A DNA stretch of 8,429 nucleotides from Nitrososphaeria archaeon (GCA_021324715.1 JAJPIN010000280.1:1-8429), one strand, 5' to 3'. Shown: positions 1 to 6,744, numbered from the stretch's first letter. Translations and numbers: made by a program. The notes: generated by a model from the sequence alone, not told the origin.

Positions 1-1
1 A

Positions 2-691
2 GAAAATTCAAGAATCCAGAAGTTCAATACCAATGGTACCTTTCTAGCAAAGTACGGTTCTGATGGTGTAGGAAATGGACAATTCCATAGACCCGAAGAT
101 GTTCGAATAGAGCCACGTACAGGAGACATCTATGTCACGGATACGTACAATAATCGGGTCGAGAAGTTTGACAAGAATTTCACATTCATTACTAAATGGG
201 GCTCTAAGGGTACAGCCAACGGCCAGTTCAAGCTTCCACATGCGATTGGTTTTGATACAAAGGGCAATGTATATGTGGATGAGTTAGAAAGGCCAGGTGT
301 TCAAATATTTGATAGTAATGGAAAGTATCTAAATAAGTGGGGTACTGTAGGAACTTCTGATGGCCAGTTTTCCCTTCCACAAGAACACCTATGGATAGAC
401 TCTAAAAATCATCTTTATCTTGTTGATGGAGCTCCTAATCCCAGAGTACAAATTTTTGATCCCAATGGAAAGTTTCTAGGTAAAGTTGGCACTCCATGTC
501 TAATGTCAACAGGTGAAGGTTGCAAGGATCCTGATGGACCTGGTCCATTATCTTTAGGCGACGGTCAATTTTCAAAGCCAGAACATGTTGCTATAAATTC
601 TGAAGGTAAAATGTTTGTAGTTGATAGAGGCAATCACCGCATTCAAGTGTTTGCTCCAATTAGTAACAGTACAGCCGAGAAGGAGCACTAA
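2..691 (+). CDS. NHL-repeat beta-propeller protein, 5' end outside window
   Basis: The frame is open from the left edge to a TAA at 689-691, giving 229 residues of a longer protein. A GTG at 275 could be mistaken for a start, but the repeats run straight through it. Repeats begin with an [N/D]GQF motif at residues 25, 73, 120 and 187. Each continues as P..V..[DE]..G.[IVM][YF]V.D..N.R[VI]..F, the NHL pattern, and the tail of one more repeat lies at residues 4-20. NHL repeats form beta-propeller blades used for protein or ligand binding, and archaeal examples are commonly extracytoplasmic. The last inter-blade segment is about 20 residues longer than the others and holds two cysteines (166 and 174) that could form a disulfide, which would fit a secreted protein. 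No membrane segment is visible in this part; the N-terminus, and so any signal peptide, is not in view. The gene converges on the small membrane-protein gene ending at 729. Binding partner unknown. Confidence 0.9.
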   Translation, partial: ENSRIQKFNTNGTFLAKYGSDGVGNGQFHRPEDVRIEPRTGDIYVTDTYNNRVEKFDKNFTFITKWGSKGTANGQFKLPHAIGFDTKGNVYVDELERPGVQIFDSNGKYLNKWGTVGTSDGQFSLPQEHLWIDSKNHLYLVDGAPNPRVQIFDPNGKFLGKVGTPCLMSTGEGCKDPDGPGPLSLGDGQFSKPEHVAINSEGKMFVVDRGNHRIQVFAPISNSTAEKEH

Positions 692-728
692 TCAACATTT
701 CCATCACTTATAGTTAGATACATCATGA

Positions 729-1034
729 CTACCTTTTCTTCACTATAGCTAAGAAGAATAGCACTAAAATAGAAAGTGCCATAGAAGGCAGCAGAATGTC
801 CGTAAATGGATTGTCTAATGGTATACTATATTCTAAATACTCATAAAAAAGAAAAATACCAAATAGAAGAAATGCTATGATAGCATATAGCAGTTTTTTC
901 AAGTGTGTGTTCCGGTAGGCTGAAATTGACAATGCAGTTAGTATAGCAGCGAAGATTGTACCTGCCACAAATAGGAGATTCTCCACTAAATCAAATAGTC
1001 CATTTCCAGCTAAATATGGCGCCAAACTATTCAC
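729..1034 (-). CDS. Three-helix small membrane protein (copy 1), partner of adjacent regulator
   Basis: A 101-residue protein starting at GTG (1032-1034), 5 bases after the stop of the regulator gene 1040-1585, so the two are almost certainly co-transcribed. No ATG lies nearby and the ribosome site is weak, which suggests translational coupling. Three hydrophobic segments are visible at about residues 17-40, 47-67 and 78-97. The loop after the first helix is basic (RNTHLKK) and the C-terminus is KKR, so the positive-inside rule places the N-terminus outside and the C-terminus in the cytoplasm. The outer loop contains DNPFTD. It is a paralogue of the protein at 6992-7297 (same length, about half the residues identical without gaps by hand count) and shares its core with 5692-6120. 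From memory, small three-helix proteins beside HTH genes in haloarchaea (families labelled DUF7521) have a similar layout; this was not checked. Function unknown; a sensor or sequestering partner of the regulator is an inference. Confidence 0.8.
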   Translation of the reverse strand: MNSLAPYLAGNGLFDLVENLLFVAGTIFAAILTALSISAYRNTHLKKLLYAIIAFLLFGIFLFYEYLEYSIPLDNPFTDILLPSMALSILVLFFLAIVKKR

Positions 1035-1039
1035 AGCAA

Positions 1040-1585
1040 CTATAGATCTTCTTCTGATAGTGACAGGAACAATTCAGCCAGTCTGTTACTCCATATATTC
1101 CAGAAATTCGGATGGTGAATCTTTAACAATTCCAATATGTATTTAGAATCTAACACATTTTCACGGAGCCTGTATCTTTTGTACTTTCCTTCCCTAATTT
1201 CTTCAATTAGATTTAATTCAATCAATCGTCTAACCTGCCAGTTTATGGAGGGTGCAGATGAACCCAATCTTTTTACAATATCAGTCTGTGTAGGAGATTT
1301 TTGTTCAATAATAAACAAGATAATCTCTCGTGGTGTTTCTTGGTTTAATACCCGGAATAGTAACTTTTCATGATCTTGGTAGGCTCCTGATTGAAAATGA
1401 AATTTGTACAGTCCTTCTCTAGTGGAGGTAATCTTGCCACTTTTTTCAAGTCGGTAAGCATGATATTGGACTGAACCCATCGATATGGACAACTCATTTC
1501 TTATTTGCCGAAGATAACATCCAGGATTTTTTTGAATAAAACATAATATTCTCTCCTTAATTGAGTTTGGTTCATCTTCTGACAG
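1040..1585 (-). CDS. Tandem winged-helix transcriptional regulator 1, probable CTG start
   Basis: The protein has two winged-helix DNA-binding domains. The first spans about residues 7-64 and includes the stretch ISMGSVQYH in its recognition helix. The second spans about 75-140 and includes QETPREIIL, the helix-turn-helix TQTDIVKRLG and the wing EGKYKRYRL. The C-terminal tail has FW..WSNRLAELFLSLS. The only conventional start is a TTG at 1490-1492 (codon 32), which would delete most of the first domain. The frame stays open up to a TGA at 1592-1594. Within it a CTG at 1583-1585 lies 6 bases after GGTGA, a good archaeal ribosome-binding sequence, so I place the start there, giving 181 residues. 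An ATT at 1589-1591 touches the GGTGA and is less likely. The paralogue at 6110-6694 has the same domain order. The gene is followed 5 bases later by a small membrane-protein gene. Target genes are unknown; the neighbouring ABC operon and its own promoter are candidates. The gene and domains are clear; the exact start is not. Confidence 0.78.
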   Translation of the reverse strand: MSEDEPNSIKERILCFIQKNPGCYLRQIRNELSISMGSVQYHAYRLEKSGKITSTREGLYKFHFQSGAYQDHEKLLFRVLNQETPREIILFIIEQKSPTQTDIVKRLGSSAPSINWQVRRLIELNLIEEIREGKYKRYRLRENVLDSKYILELLKIHHPNFWNIWSNRLAELFLSLSEEDL

Positions 1586-1644
1586 GTCAATTCACCTTGT
1601 TAATTGTATTGCCCTACCAAGCTGACCATCTTTAGTCGATCCTG

Positions 1645-1652
1645 GTATTTAA
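1645..1652 (-). promoter_or_regulatory. Possible TATA box of regulator 1 module
   Basis: On the minus strand the sequence reads TTAAATAC within an AT-rich stretch, close to the archaeal TATA consensus. It would place transcription start near 1622 and leave a leader of about 37 bases before the CTG start. This is a pattern match only. Confidence 0.25.
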
Positions 1653-1715
1653 TTCATTCATTATGCGATATTAGCGATTGAGTAGTAGTGTAGGACGATA
1701 TACATATAACCAGTT

Positions 1716-1731
1716 ATCGGCTTCTATTATC
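1716..1731 (+). promoter_or_regulatory. Operator-like element upstream of regulator 1
   Basis: ATCGGCTTCTATTATC, the counterpart of the element at 6726-6744 in the opposite orientation relative to its regulator. It lies about 65 bases upstream of the proposed TATA box of regulator 1, between that gene and the end of the ABC operon. Confidence 0.2.
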
Positions 1732-1790
1732 TTTAATATTAGATTAAGTGTATTTCTATCGTATTTACATATTGTCAAATAAATAACTAA

Positions 1791-2477
1791 TTATCTATAA
1801 ACACCCGTTTTCCTTCCACGCAAATAATTTAAGGCACCTAGAAAGCCGATCAAGAGAGATGGTACTCCAAATGCAACTAGCAGGACATTACTCGGATTCA
1901 GATTTAATTTTGGTAATACTTCAAGATTGATCCTAGAACTGACGATAGGATCTGAAAAAGGATTTCTGTTTTCATTAAACAGAACTGAGATTGTATATGA
2001 ACCTGCTTTGACAAGTCTCACGTTCCATTCTAAAGGAAGTGATTGACCTGCGCTGATTGACGGAATGTAAAGTCCTTTTTCTACGCTCCAGTCTTCGAGA
2101 TCAACTGGAATCTTGTCTTTAACATCAACGATTGAAATGTACGCAATTCCATCTTTAGTACTATTTTCGAGGGTTTTATCAGACCTGAGATAGTTGAGGT
2201 TTGCGCTAATAGTGATATATTTCCCAACCAATTCATGGATGATTTTAGTAGGATTGGAAATACTTATCATAAGAGGGTTTTTACTTGATGAATTCAAGAC
2301 TGGAGAGGATAATTGAGAAAAGGCTATGGGATTGAGCGACCAATAGAATAATACCACTGATAATCCAATTGCTAATGTCATCAAATCCACAAATATAGGA
2401 CTCTGCTGTATTCTCTTACCGACTAAATTACTCTTCGGTTTTTTCCCTGGAGTTAATTGATTAGAAGGAATTTTCAT
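1791..2477 (-). CDS. Double-anchored extracytoplasmic protein of ABC operon
   Basis: A 228-residue protein starting at an ATG that overlaps the permease stop codon (ATGA), so translation is coupled and it should act with the transporter. It has a basic cytoplasmic N-terminus (GKKPK, GKR), a transmembrane helix at about residues 28-48, an outer domain of about 150 residues, a second helix at about 198-219 and a short basic tail (RGRK). The outer domain is rich in beta-strand-like stretches. Its segment SLPLEWNVRLVKAGSYTISV followed by a final strand before the membrane looks like an immunoglobulin-like fold of the type seen in NEW3/CARDB domains of archaeal envelope proteins; this is a resemblance, not a confident family call. 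It is probably an accessory subunit that holds substrate or shields the exporter on the outer face. It is the last gene of the operon, and the regulator 1 module follows after about 205 bases. Confidence 0.78.
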   Translation of the reverse strand: MKIPSNQLTPGKKPKSNLVGKRIQQSPIFVDLMTLAIGLSVVLFYWSLNPIAFSQLSSPVLNSSSKNPLMISISNPTKIIHELVGKYITISANLNYLRSDKTLENSTKDGIAYISIVDVKDKIPVDLEDWSVEKGLYIPSISAGQSLPLEWNVRLVKAGSYTISVLFNENRNPFSDPIVSSRINLEVLPKLNLNPSNVLLVAFGVPSLLIGFLGALNYLRGRKTGVYR

Positions 2478-3238
2478 AGCTTGATAACCTCGAATTTTTT
2501 TGTAACTTTAAGAAAAATAATAGAACAGACCATAGTAAAAACTAAAATAGGCCAAATATGAGGGAGTTGTTCGTAAAAAGCCTGTTGGTTATCAACTAGA
2601 ATGCTATCCAAAGAATTTATGGCATGAGAGTACGGATTTATGCTTTCTAACATAAGACCAAAATCAGTTCTCCGAAGAGATGTTCCAAAAAATAGTGATG
2701 GGGCACAAAGTAGCAAAACAATCATTATCGCCAACATTATACTATTCTTTGAATTTTTCAAAATCCATGATAACGCAATTGATATCATTGAAATTGCAAA
2801 CGAAAGAACAGTACCATATAGTCCGACATAGAGAATAGCTGGAATTGCTAAGTTAGTTCCATTTGCAAGAACTATAGTATATGGGATAGAAATTAAATAT
2901 AAAATAATCCATATGGTTTCCGTGGATAGCATTTTTTGAATTGCTATTTGGCTATGCTTAATTGGTGTAAGTAGAAGGCATTCAAGAGTGCCACCTTCAA
3001 TTTCTGTGGAAATAGCTGAGGACGAATTAATTGCCGACATTAATAAACCTAAAACTACGATTATCTGTGAGAATGTAAATAACATCTCACTTTGATCTAA
3101 TAGGCTAAGCTCCTTGTCAGTGAGTAGTAAGTATGCCACAAGACTGTAGATTGATGCTACGGTAATTATCCAAATTGCACCTCGCCAAGAATAAAAGCTT
3201 CCTGCTAGCTCTAATTTGTAGATAATCAAATGAATCAC
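2474..3238 (-). CDS. ABC-2 type transporter permease
   Basis: A 254-residue membrane protein with about six hydrophobic segments (roughly residues 19-39, 52-71, 109-128, 130-156, 166-185 and 228-245). Between segments two and three it carries EIEGGTLECLLLTPIKHSQI, the E..GTLE.LL.TP motif typical of ABC-2 permeases, which lies in the cytoplasmic region that contacts the ATPase. It starts at GTG (3236-3238) and overlaps the ATPase stop as GTGA. It ends in the same kind of overlap with the next gene, so all three are translationally coupled. ABC-2 permeases usually work as exporters of lipids, polysaccharides, drugs or ions, or in envelope remodelling. Its length is normal for a half-transporter that dimerises. 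No feature identifies the substrate. Confidence 0.9.
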   Translation of the reverse strand: MIHLIIYKLELAGSFYSWRGAIWIITVASIYSLVAYLLLTDKELSLLDQSEMLFTFSQIIVVLGLLMSAINSSSAISTEIEGGTLECLLLTPIKHSQIAIQKMLSTETIWIILYLISIPYTIVLANGTNLAIPAILYVGLYGTVLSFAISMISIALSWILKNSKNSIMLAIMIVLLLCAPSLFFGTSLRRTDFGLMLESINPYSHAINSLDSILVDNQQAFYEQLPHIWPILVFTMVCSIIFLKVTKKFEVIKL

Positions 3239-4239
3239 AGTCTAGATGAGCTTTGGCCTACTTGCGGTGATCGTGATTTATTTACTGTAATTAGCGTCGA
3301 ATCCTTGTCATTACTTGGTTTAGTAAGTCTGAAGAATATCTCATCCAAATTCATTTTTTGTTGCCTTAATTCAGTAAATTTTAAATTTTGTTTTCTCATC
3401 CAATCAATTACCTCATCGAGTTCAATATTCTCATCAGAAATAATCATATCTACAGAATCTTCAGTCACATTATCAATAGTGATTTTAAAAGGCGGATGGG
3501 CAAGTCTGCTTGCTGTTTCTTGATTCCTTAGTATTCTGACGAATATGCTTGTTGAATCATTTAGCAAATTCCTTAAATCATTAAGGCTACCGCATGCAAT
3601 TAATTTTCCATGGTTAAGTATTCCAATTCGATTGCAAAAAGTTGATACATCGGTGAGGGCATGAGTAGAAAGGAAAATGGTAACACCGTCTTCAAGATTA
3701 AGATCAGAAAGCATTTTTTGAATCTCTTGTTGACCTCTTGGATCCATTCCTAAAGTTGGTTCATCCAGAAACAAAATTTTGGGATCATTAATTAATGATC
3801 TGGCAAGAGCTAACCTCTGTTTCATTCCTCTTGAATAGTAAGCGACAGGAGCAAATGCCCTACCCGCAAGTCCAACCCTGTCCAATAGATCTCGTACTTT
3901 TTTCCTTGCAATGGGTTCTTCTATGTCATATAACCTGGCAAAATAATACAGATATTCCTCGCCGCTCATCCAATTATAAAATCCCGTGCTTTCAGGTAGA
4001 AATCCAATAATTTTTTTTATTCTTATGTTCTCTTTGGCAATATCATATCCTGCAATAAAAGCTGTTCCAGTAGTAGGGGAAAGCGTTCCACATAGCATTC
4101 GCATAGTTGTAGTTTTACCTGCACCATTGGGTCCAATCAAACCAAATATATCACCTGATTTTACATTAAATGTTAAGGAATCAACTGCTCTAAAAGATCC
4201 ATATGTTTTTCCAATACCAACTGTGGAAATTCCATACAC
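3235..4239 (-). CDS. ABC transporter ATP-binding protein (ABC-2 exporter type)
   Basis: A 334-residue ATPase with the full set of nucleotide-binding motifs: Walker A GPNGAGKT (residues 36-43), signature YSRGMKQR (135-142) in place of classical LSGGQ, Walker B ILFLDEP (155-161), D-loop GMD (164-166) and the switch histidine H193 in LSTHAL. The Q-loop position carries glutamate (LPES, E83). Glutamate there and YSRGMKQR as signature are usual in the CcmA/NatA-like ABC-2 exporter ATPases. Residues from about 230 onward form the C-terminal extension found in this group (DUF4162 type), with a MNLDEIFFRLT motif near its end. The chosen start is GTG at 4237-4239, 17 bases after the previous stop. The gene overlaps the permease by 4 bases and should power it from the cytoplasmic side. 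The last 30 or so residues are polar and probably disordered. Substrate not evident. Confidence 0.95.
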   Translation of the reverse strand: MYGISTVGIGKTYGSFRAVDSLTFNVKSGDIFGLIGPNGAGKTTTMRMLCGTLSPTTGTAFIAGYDIAKENIRIKKIIGFLPESTGFYNWMSGEEYLYYFARLYDIEEPIARKKVRDLLDRVGLAGRAFAPVAYYSRGMKQRLALARSLINDPKILFLDEPTLGMDPRGQQEIQKMLSDLNLEDGVTIFLSTHALTDVSTFCNRIGILNHGKLIACGSLNDLRNLLNDSTSIFVRILRNQETASRLAHPPFKITIDNVTEDSVDMIISDENIELDEVIDWMRKQNLKFTELRQQKMNLDEIFFRLTKPSNDKDSTLITVNKSRSPQVGQSSSRL

Positions 4240-4256
4240 GTCATTGTCCTGGATAC

Positions 4257-4568
4257 CTATTCCTCTTCTTCACCTCTATCTTGATATTCAAAATCTTTTT
4301 CCTCCACAAGGGATCTGTTTTGATGATAAAAATTCTGACTATCATGTGAATTATTTGAATAGTCATCCTGTTGATATTCCTCAAAGGGATTTCTTGTCTT
4401 CCACAGACCTGTTATCATTAATCCTAAAGTCCCAGAAACAACGAGTAGCCAACTGACCCAATTATTGATTACCTCCTCACCATCAGGAACATCATATAGA
4501 AACTTAAAATATAATCCACCGAATATGAGAATTGTTAAGAATACTACTATTAAGTACTTAATTTGCAT
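4257..4568 (-). CDS. Small two-helix membrane protein of ABC operon
   Basis: A 103-residue protein not recognised as a member of a named family. Two hydrophobic segments are visible at about residues 4-24 and 36-56, separated by an acidic outer loop (DVPDGEE). They are followed by a cytoplasmic-type basic turn (KTRNPFEE) and a polar, strongly acidic, low-complexity tail of about 45 residues ending in GEEEE. The start ATG (4566-4568) is preceded by GGGGAGG, a clear though slightly distant ribosome-binding site. It lies 30 bases after the PsbP-like gene and 17 bases before the ATPase gene, all in one direction, which points to a shared transcript and a role with the transporter. Function unknown. 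Confidence 0.75.
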   Translation of the reverse strand: MQIKYLIVVFLTILIFGGLYFKFLYDVPDGEEVINNWVSWLLVVSGTLGLMITGLWKTRNPFEEYQQDDYSNNSHDSQNFYHQNRSLVEEKDFEYQDRGEEEE

Positions 4569-4598
4569 TCTCTATTCTTCCTCCCCAAGTCTATCCAT

Positions 4599-5342
4599 CT
4601 ACTGTCCCAACCATTTGAAGGAATGGAGTATAGAATTCAAAGTCGAATTGTTTTTAATATAATCTTGAACTGGACCTGAAAAAGTAACTACCGCAGCTTG
4701 ATCTTTTCCTTCTATAAATGTCTTGAGGGTTTCTAATTTCTCAGAAGAATTACTCCAAGTATATTTGATGTCGTATGCTCTATTGTTATCTATTTTAAAC
4801 TGATTGGAGCTTAATTCCTTGTAATCCGGCAGCATGTTGAGATTTGGCTTGGCAACAGTTAACATGTAAAGATTAACGTTTGTGTCGTCAGGTATATCTT
4901 GAAGATCAATTGAAGAAAAGAGATTCTGAAATTTAGCTACAAAGCTTCCAGGATTCTTTCCATGTGTCACTATTGTAGCTTGAGGGAATGATATAGAATA
5001 AAAATTCTCAGGCAAATCCTTATTCGCAAATATATTCATGACCATTGATGATGACGCAGCATTAGAAGCGTTCTCACCAGCGAGAGCCATAAGATTTGTA
5101 CTGAACGATATATAATGAAATGCAGGCACCGATTCATAAGACTTTAAATTTGAAGTGCTGGTATTTACCAATGAGTGATTCAAATAAGTATCAGGTGATG
5201 GGGTTATAGTTGCTTGTCCTATCGGTTTAATCTGTGTACCTTCGGGTTGTGAAGTAGGAGTTGTTCCCTTGAATGAGTATATGGAAAAACCAATTATCAC
5301 TATGATACCTATAACTAGAATCAATATTCTAATTTTATCCAT
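4599..5342 (-). CDS. PsbP-like membrane-anchored extracytoplasmic protein
   Basis: A 247-residue protein with one N-terminal hydrophobic helix (residues 5-24, ILILVIGIIVIIGFSIYSF) acting as an anchor, a proline/threonine-rich linker and a C-terminal domain of about 135 residues. That domain follows the PsbP pattern: FYSISFP, then NLYMLTVAKPNL, the NNRAYDIKYTW strand, and a final helix with ILHSFKW at the C-terminus. PsbP-like domains are best known from photosystem II but are widespread in non-photosynthetic microbes, including Thaumarchaeota, with unknown roles. The frame is open for 50 more codons upstream. I prefer the ATG at 5340-5342 because it has GGGGA upstream at a suitable distance and puts the helix at the very N-terminus. 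It is the first gene of the ABC operon. A substrate-binding or envelope-sensing role is possible but unproven. Confidence 0.75.
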   Translation of the reverse strand: MDKIRILILVIGIIVIIGFSIYSFKGTTPTSQPEGTQIKPIGQATITPSPDTYLNHSLVNTSTSNLKSYESVPAFHYISFSTNLMALAGENASNAASSSMVMNIFANKDLPENFYSISFPQATIVTHGKNPGSFVAKFQNLFSSIDLQDIPDDTNVNLYMLTVAKPNLNMLPDYKELSSNQFKIDNNRAYDIKYTWSNSSEKLETLKTFIEGKDQAAVVTFSGPVQDYIKNNSTLNSILHSFKWLGQ

Positions 5343-5691
5343 TATGATGTCCCCACGAAAAAAACATTTGTCCAGTCCGACAATGTAATGGTACCTGTGT
5401 TCCATAGTTTTCCTAAAATCATATATCATATCTCCTAGTATAACACTGCAATTAATCCTAATCAAAAGTATATTACGTTTCAGGTACAACAAGCTAAATG
5501 AGTCTGATTGCCCTTCGTCACCGGAATTTTATTAGTTTACAAAATCTAAATATTAGAACTGACGCACTGTTATCATAATATACGATTTAACGAACTATTC
5601 TAATGCATGTTGAATAAGAGTGCTGTATGCTTAGAATTGTAGTCGATAATAAAATTAACTAGTATCAAAAACCGATAAAAATCTCATTGAA
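5343..5691. other. Intergenic region between module 2 and ABC operon (349 bases)
   Basis: AT-rich and without a convincing gene. It should hold the promoter of the ABC operon. Two weak TATA-like candidates on the minus strand are TAATATAC (around 5468-5476) and GATATATGA (around 5424-5432). The left part is an open extension of the PsbP-like frame with a poorly placed AGGAG-AT-ATG that could be a rival start. The right end carries the probable transcription end of module 2. No RNA gene or clear inverted repeat was found. Confidence 0.5.
5666..5683 (-). terminator. T-rich archaeal terminator after module 2
   Basis: On the minus strand, just after the stop of the 5692-6120 gene, the sequence reads GATTTTTATCGGTTTTTG. 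Two runs of five T without a stem-loop are the usual form of archaeal intrinsic terminators. It would separate module 2 from the ABC operon downstream. Confidence 0.4.
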
Positions 5692-6120
5692 TTAGCTTCG
5701 TTCAAATTCTGTATGCTTTCTAATCGTTTGTTTAGTAACAAGGGCAAAGAAAAATAACGCCAAAGCCATAAATCCTAGAATAGCTAGTAACAATTCCAAT
5801 ATCGAGGATTCAATTTCGGGCATAAAAAGATCAAGTCTAGAGATTATAGTTCTAAGTGCGAATAGACCAAATGCTATCATTACAAAGAATATTTGCATGG
5901 ATTTAGTATTTCTATAAGCCAGGAACGATATACCGAATAAAATAGCGGCAAAAAATCCTGAACATAAATCAAAGAATTCAGCAATATTCCCTTTGTCTAG
6001 AATATCTCTTTCATCGCCAAAACCATATACAAATGCTGCCATGGTCAATACTATGAATAATGTCATACAAACTGCTAAAAATGAAGTTTTCTTCAAATAG
6101 TTTAGAGTTTCAAAGTTCAT
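5692..6120 (-). CDS. Four-helix membrane protein (copy 2), partner of regulator 2
   Basis: A 142-residue protein starting at ATG (6118-6120) inside the end of the regulator gene; the two overlap by 11 bases, so they are translationally coupled. The frame extends further upstream, but that stretch is the regulator's own coding sequence in another frame and contributes no membrane signal, while GGGAAAAAGAAGAGA just before the ATG can serve as ribosome site. Four hydrophobic segments lie at about residues 12-34, 50-69, 76-95 and 106-128. Helices two to four match the three helices of copies 1 and 3, including FFAAIL.GIS..AYRNTKS against FAAILTALSISAYRNTHLKK of copy 1. The added first helix, with a basic start (NYLKK), puts the N-terminus inside. 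The C-terminus (KQTIRKH) is again cytoplasmic, so the core keeps the same orientation. Function unknown. Confidence 0.78.
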   Translation of the reverse strand: MNFETLNYLKKTSFLAVCMTLFIVLTMAAFVYGFGDERDILDKGNIAEFFDLCSGFFAAILFGISFLAYRNTKSMQIFFVMIAFGLFALRTIISRLDLFMPEIESSILELLLAILGFMALALFFFALVTKQTIRKHTEFERS

Positions 6121-6694
6121 TCTCTTCTTTTTCCCTGTAACCTGTTGAGAGATCCAAGAACAAATTTGCAAGTCTATCTGAAAGTCTAGCCCATAAAGAA
6201 GGATAACTAGACCCAAGATTGTGTACTATATCTTTTATATCTCCTAAAACGACGTATTTTACAAATTTCCCATCTTTAAAGCTCTTAACTAAGTCCATTT
6301 CTATCAAATGTGACATATGAGCACTCACCGTCGGAGAGGTAATGCCTAACTGTATTGCTATATTACCTTGTGTTGCCTCAGGATATTCAATTAAGTATAA
6401 TATTATTTCACGTAGCGTTTCCTGGTGCAGAGCTGCAAGGATTATCTCATGACGTAAATCCGTTACATTCATCGAAAAGAAAGTCTTATAGTTGCCAAAC
6501 TTTCGGGACTTTATATATCCTGTAGTTTCTAAGAAATTGAGATGATATTGAACATCACCCATTGCTAAAGATAAATCCTTTACAATTTTTCTTGTATGGG
6601 ATCCAGGATATTTTTTAATGTATTCAAATATTATTTTTCTGTTAGTTATTCTGTTATTTGTAAAAACGGTTATTGACTCGTTCTTATCGTTCAG
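6110..6694 (-). CDS. Tandem winged-helix transcriptional regulator 2, probable CTG start
   Basis: A paralogue of the regulator at 1040-1585 with the same order: first winged helix at about residues 17-75 (YPGSHTRKIVKDLSLAMGDVQYH), second at about 85-150 (HQETLREIILYLIE, then TQGNIAIQLG, then wing DGKFVKYVV), and a tail SDRLANLFLDLS. The nearest conventional start, ATG at 6560-6562 (codon 45), falls in the recognition helix and would destroy the first domain. The frame is open up to TGA at 6710-6712 and contains no ATG, GTG or TTG in that stretch. A CTG at 6692-6694 follows AAAAGGAGA by about 7 bases, so I place the start there (194 residues). The GGAG is followed by an out-of-frame mini-ORF ATG-TTC-AAC-TGA whose stop overlaps the CTG, possibly by chance. 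The gene overlaps its membrane partner by 11 bases. It probably acts in the cytoplasm as a DNA-binding regulator; targets are unknown. Gene certain, start uncertain. Confidence 0.8.
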   Translation of the reverse strand: MNDKNESITVFTNNRITNRKIIFEYIKKYPGSHTRKIVKDLSLAMGDVQYHLNFLETTGYIKSRKFGNYKTFFSMNVTDLRHEIILAALHQETLREIILYLIEYPEATQGNIAIQLGITSPTVSAHMSHLIEMDLVKSFKDGKFVKYVVLGDIKDIVHNLGSSYPSLWARLSDRLANLFLDLSTGYREKEENEL

Positions 6695-6725
6695 TTGAAC
6701 ATCTCCTTTTCATTTTCAATATCTT

Positions 6726-6744
6726 GATAATTAGAACAGCCGAT
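6726..6744 (-). promoter_or_regulatory. Operator-like element shared with regulator 1 upstream region
   Basis: The minus strand reads ATCGGCTGTTCTAATTATC, lying between the TATA-like box and the expected transcription start of regulator 2. The plus strand at 1716-1731 reads ATCGGCTTCTATTATC, the same bases with three missing. A shared element upstream of two paralogous regulators could be their binding site, and its place here would suit autorepression. With only two copies and AT-rich sequence, chance is not excluded. Confidence 0.25.

Noticed and set aside
44..241. Minus-strand open frame within the NHL gene
   Set aside because: The plus-strand frame encodes clear NHL repeats across the same bases.
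1137..1373. Open frame on the plus strand inside regulator 1
   Set aside because: It lies opposite the second winged-helix domain, has no ribosome site and no recognisable features; the minus-strand frame carries the protein signal.
3986..4456. 156-codon open frame on the plus strand
   Set aside because: It crosses the ATPase Walker A region and the neighbouring small gene on the other strand and is a shadow of them.
5343..5492. 50-codon N-terminal extension of the PsbP-like protein
   Set aside because: It would bury the anchor helix, has no hydrophobic signal of its own, and the ATG at 5340-5342 has a better placed ribosome site.
5498..5578. 26-codon open frame on the plus strand
   Set aside because: Short, no ribosome site, no similarity noticed; expected by chance in AT-rich intergenic DNA.
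6121..6216. Upstream extension of membrane-protein copy 2
   Set aside because: These codons are the regulator 2 tail read in another frame; the ATG at 6118-6120 fits the family start better.
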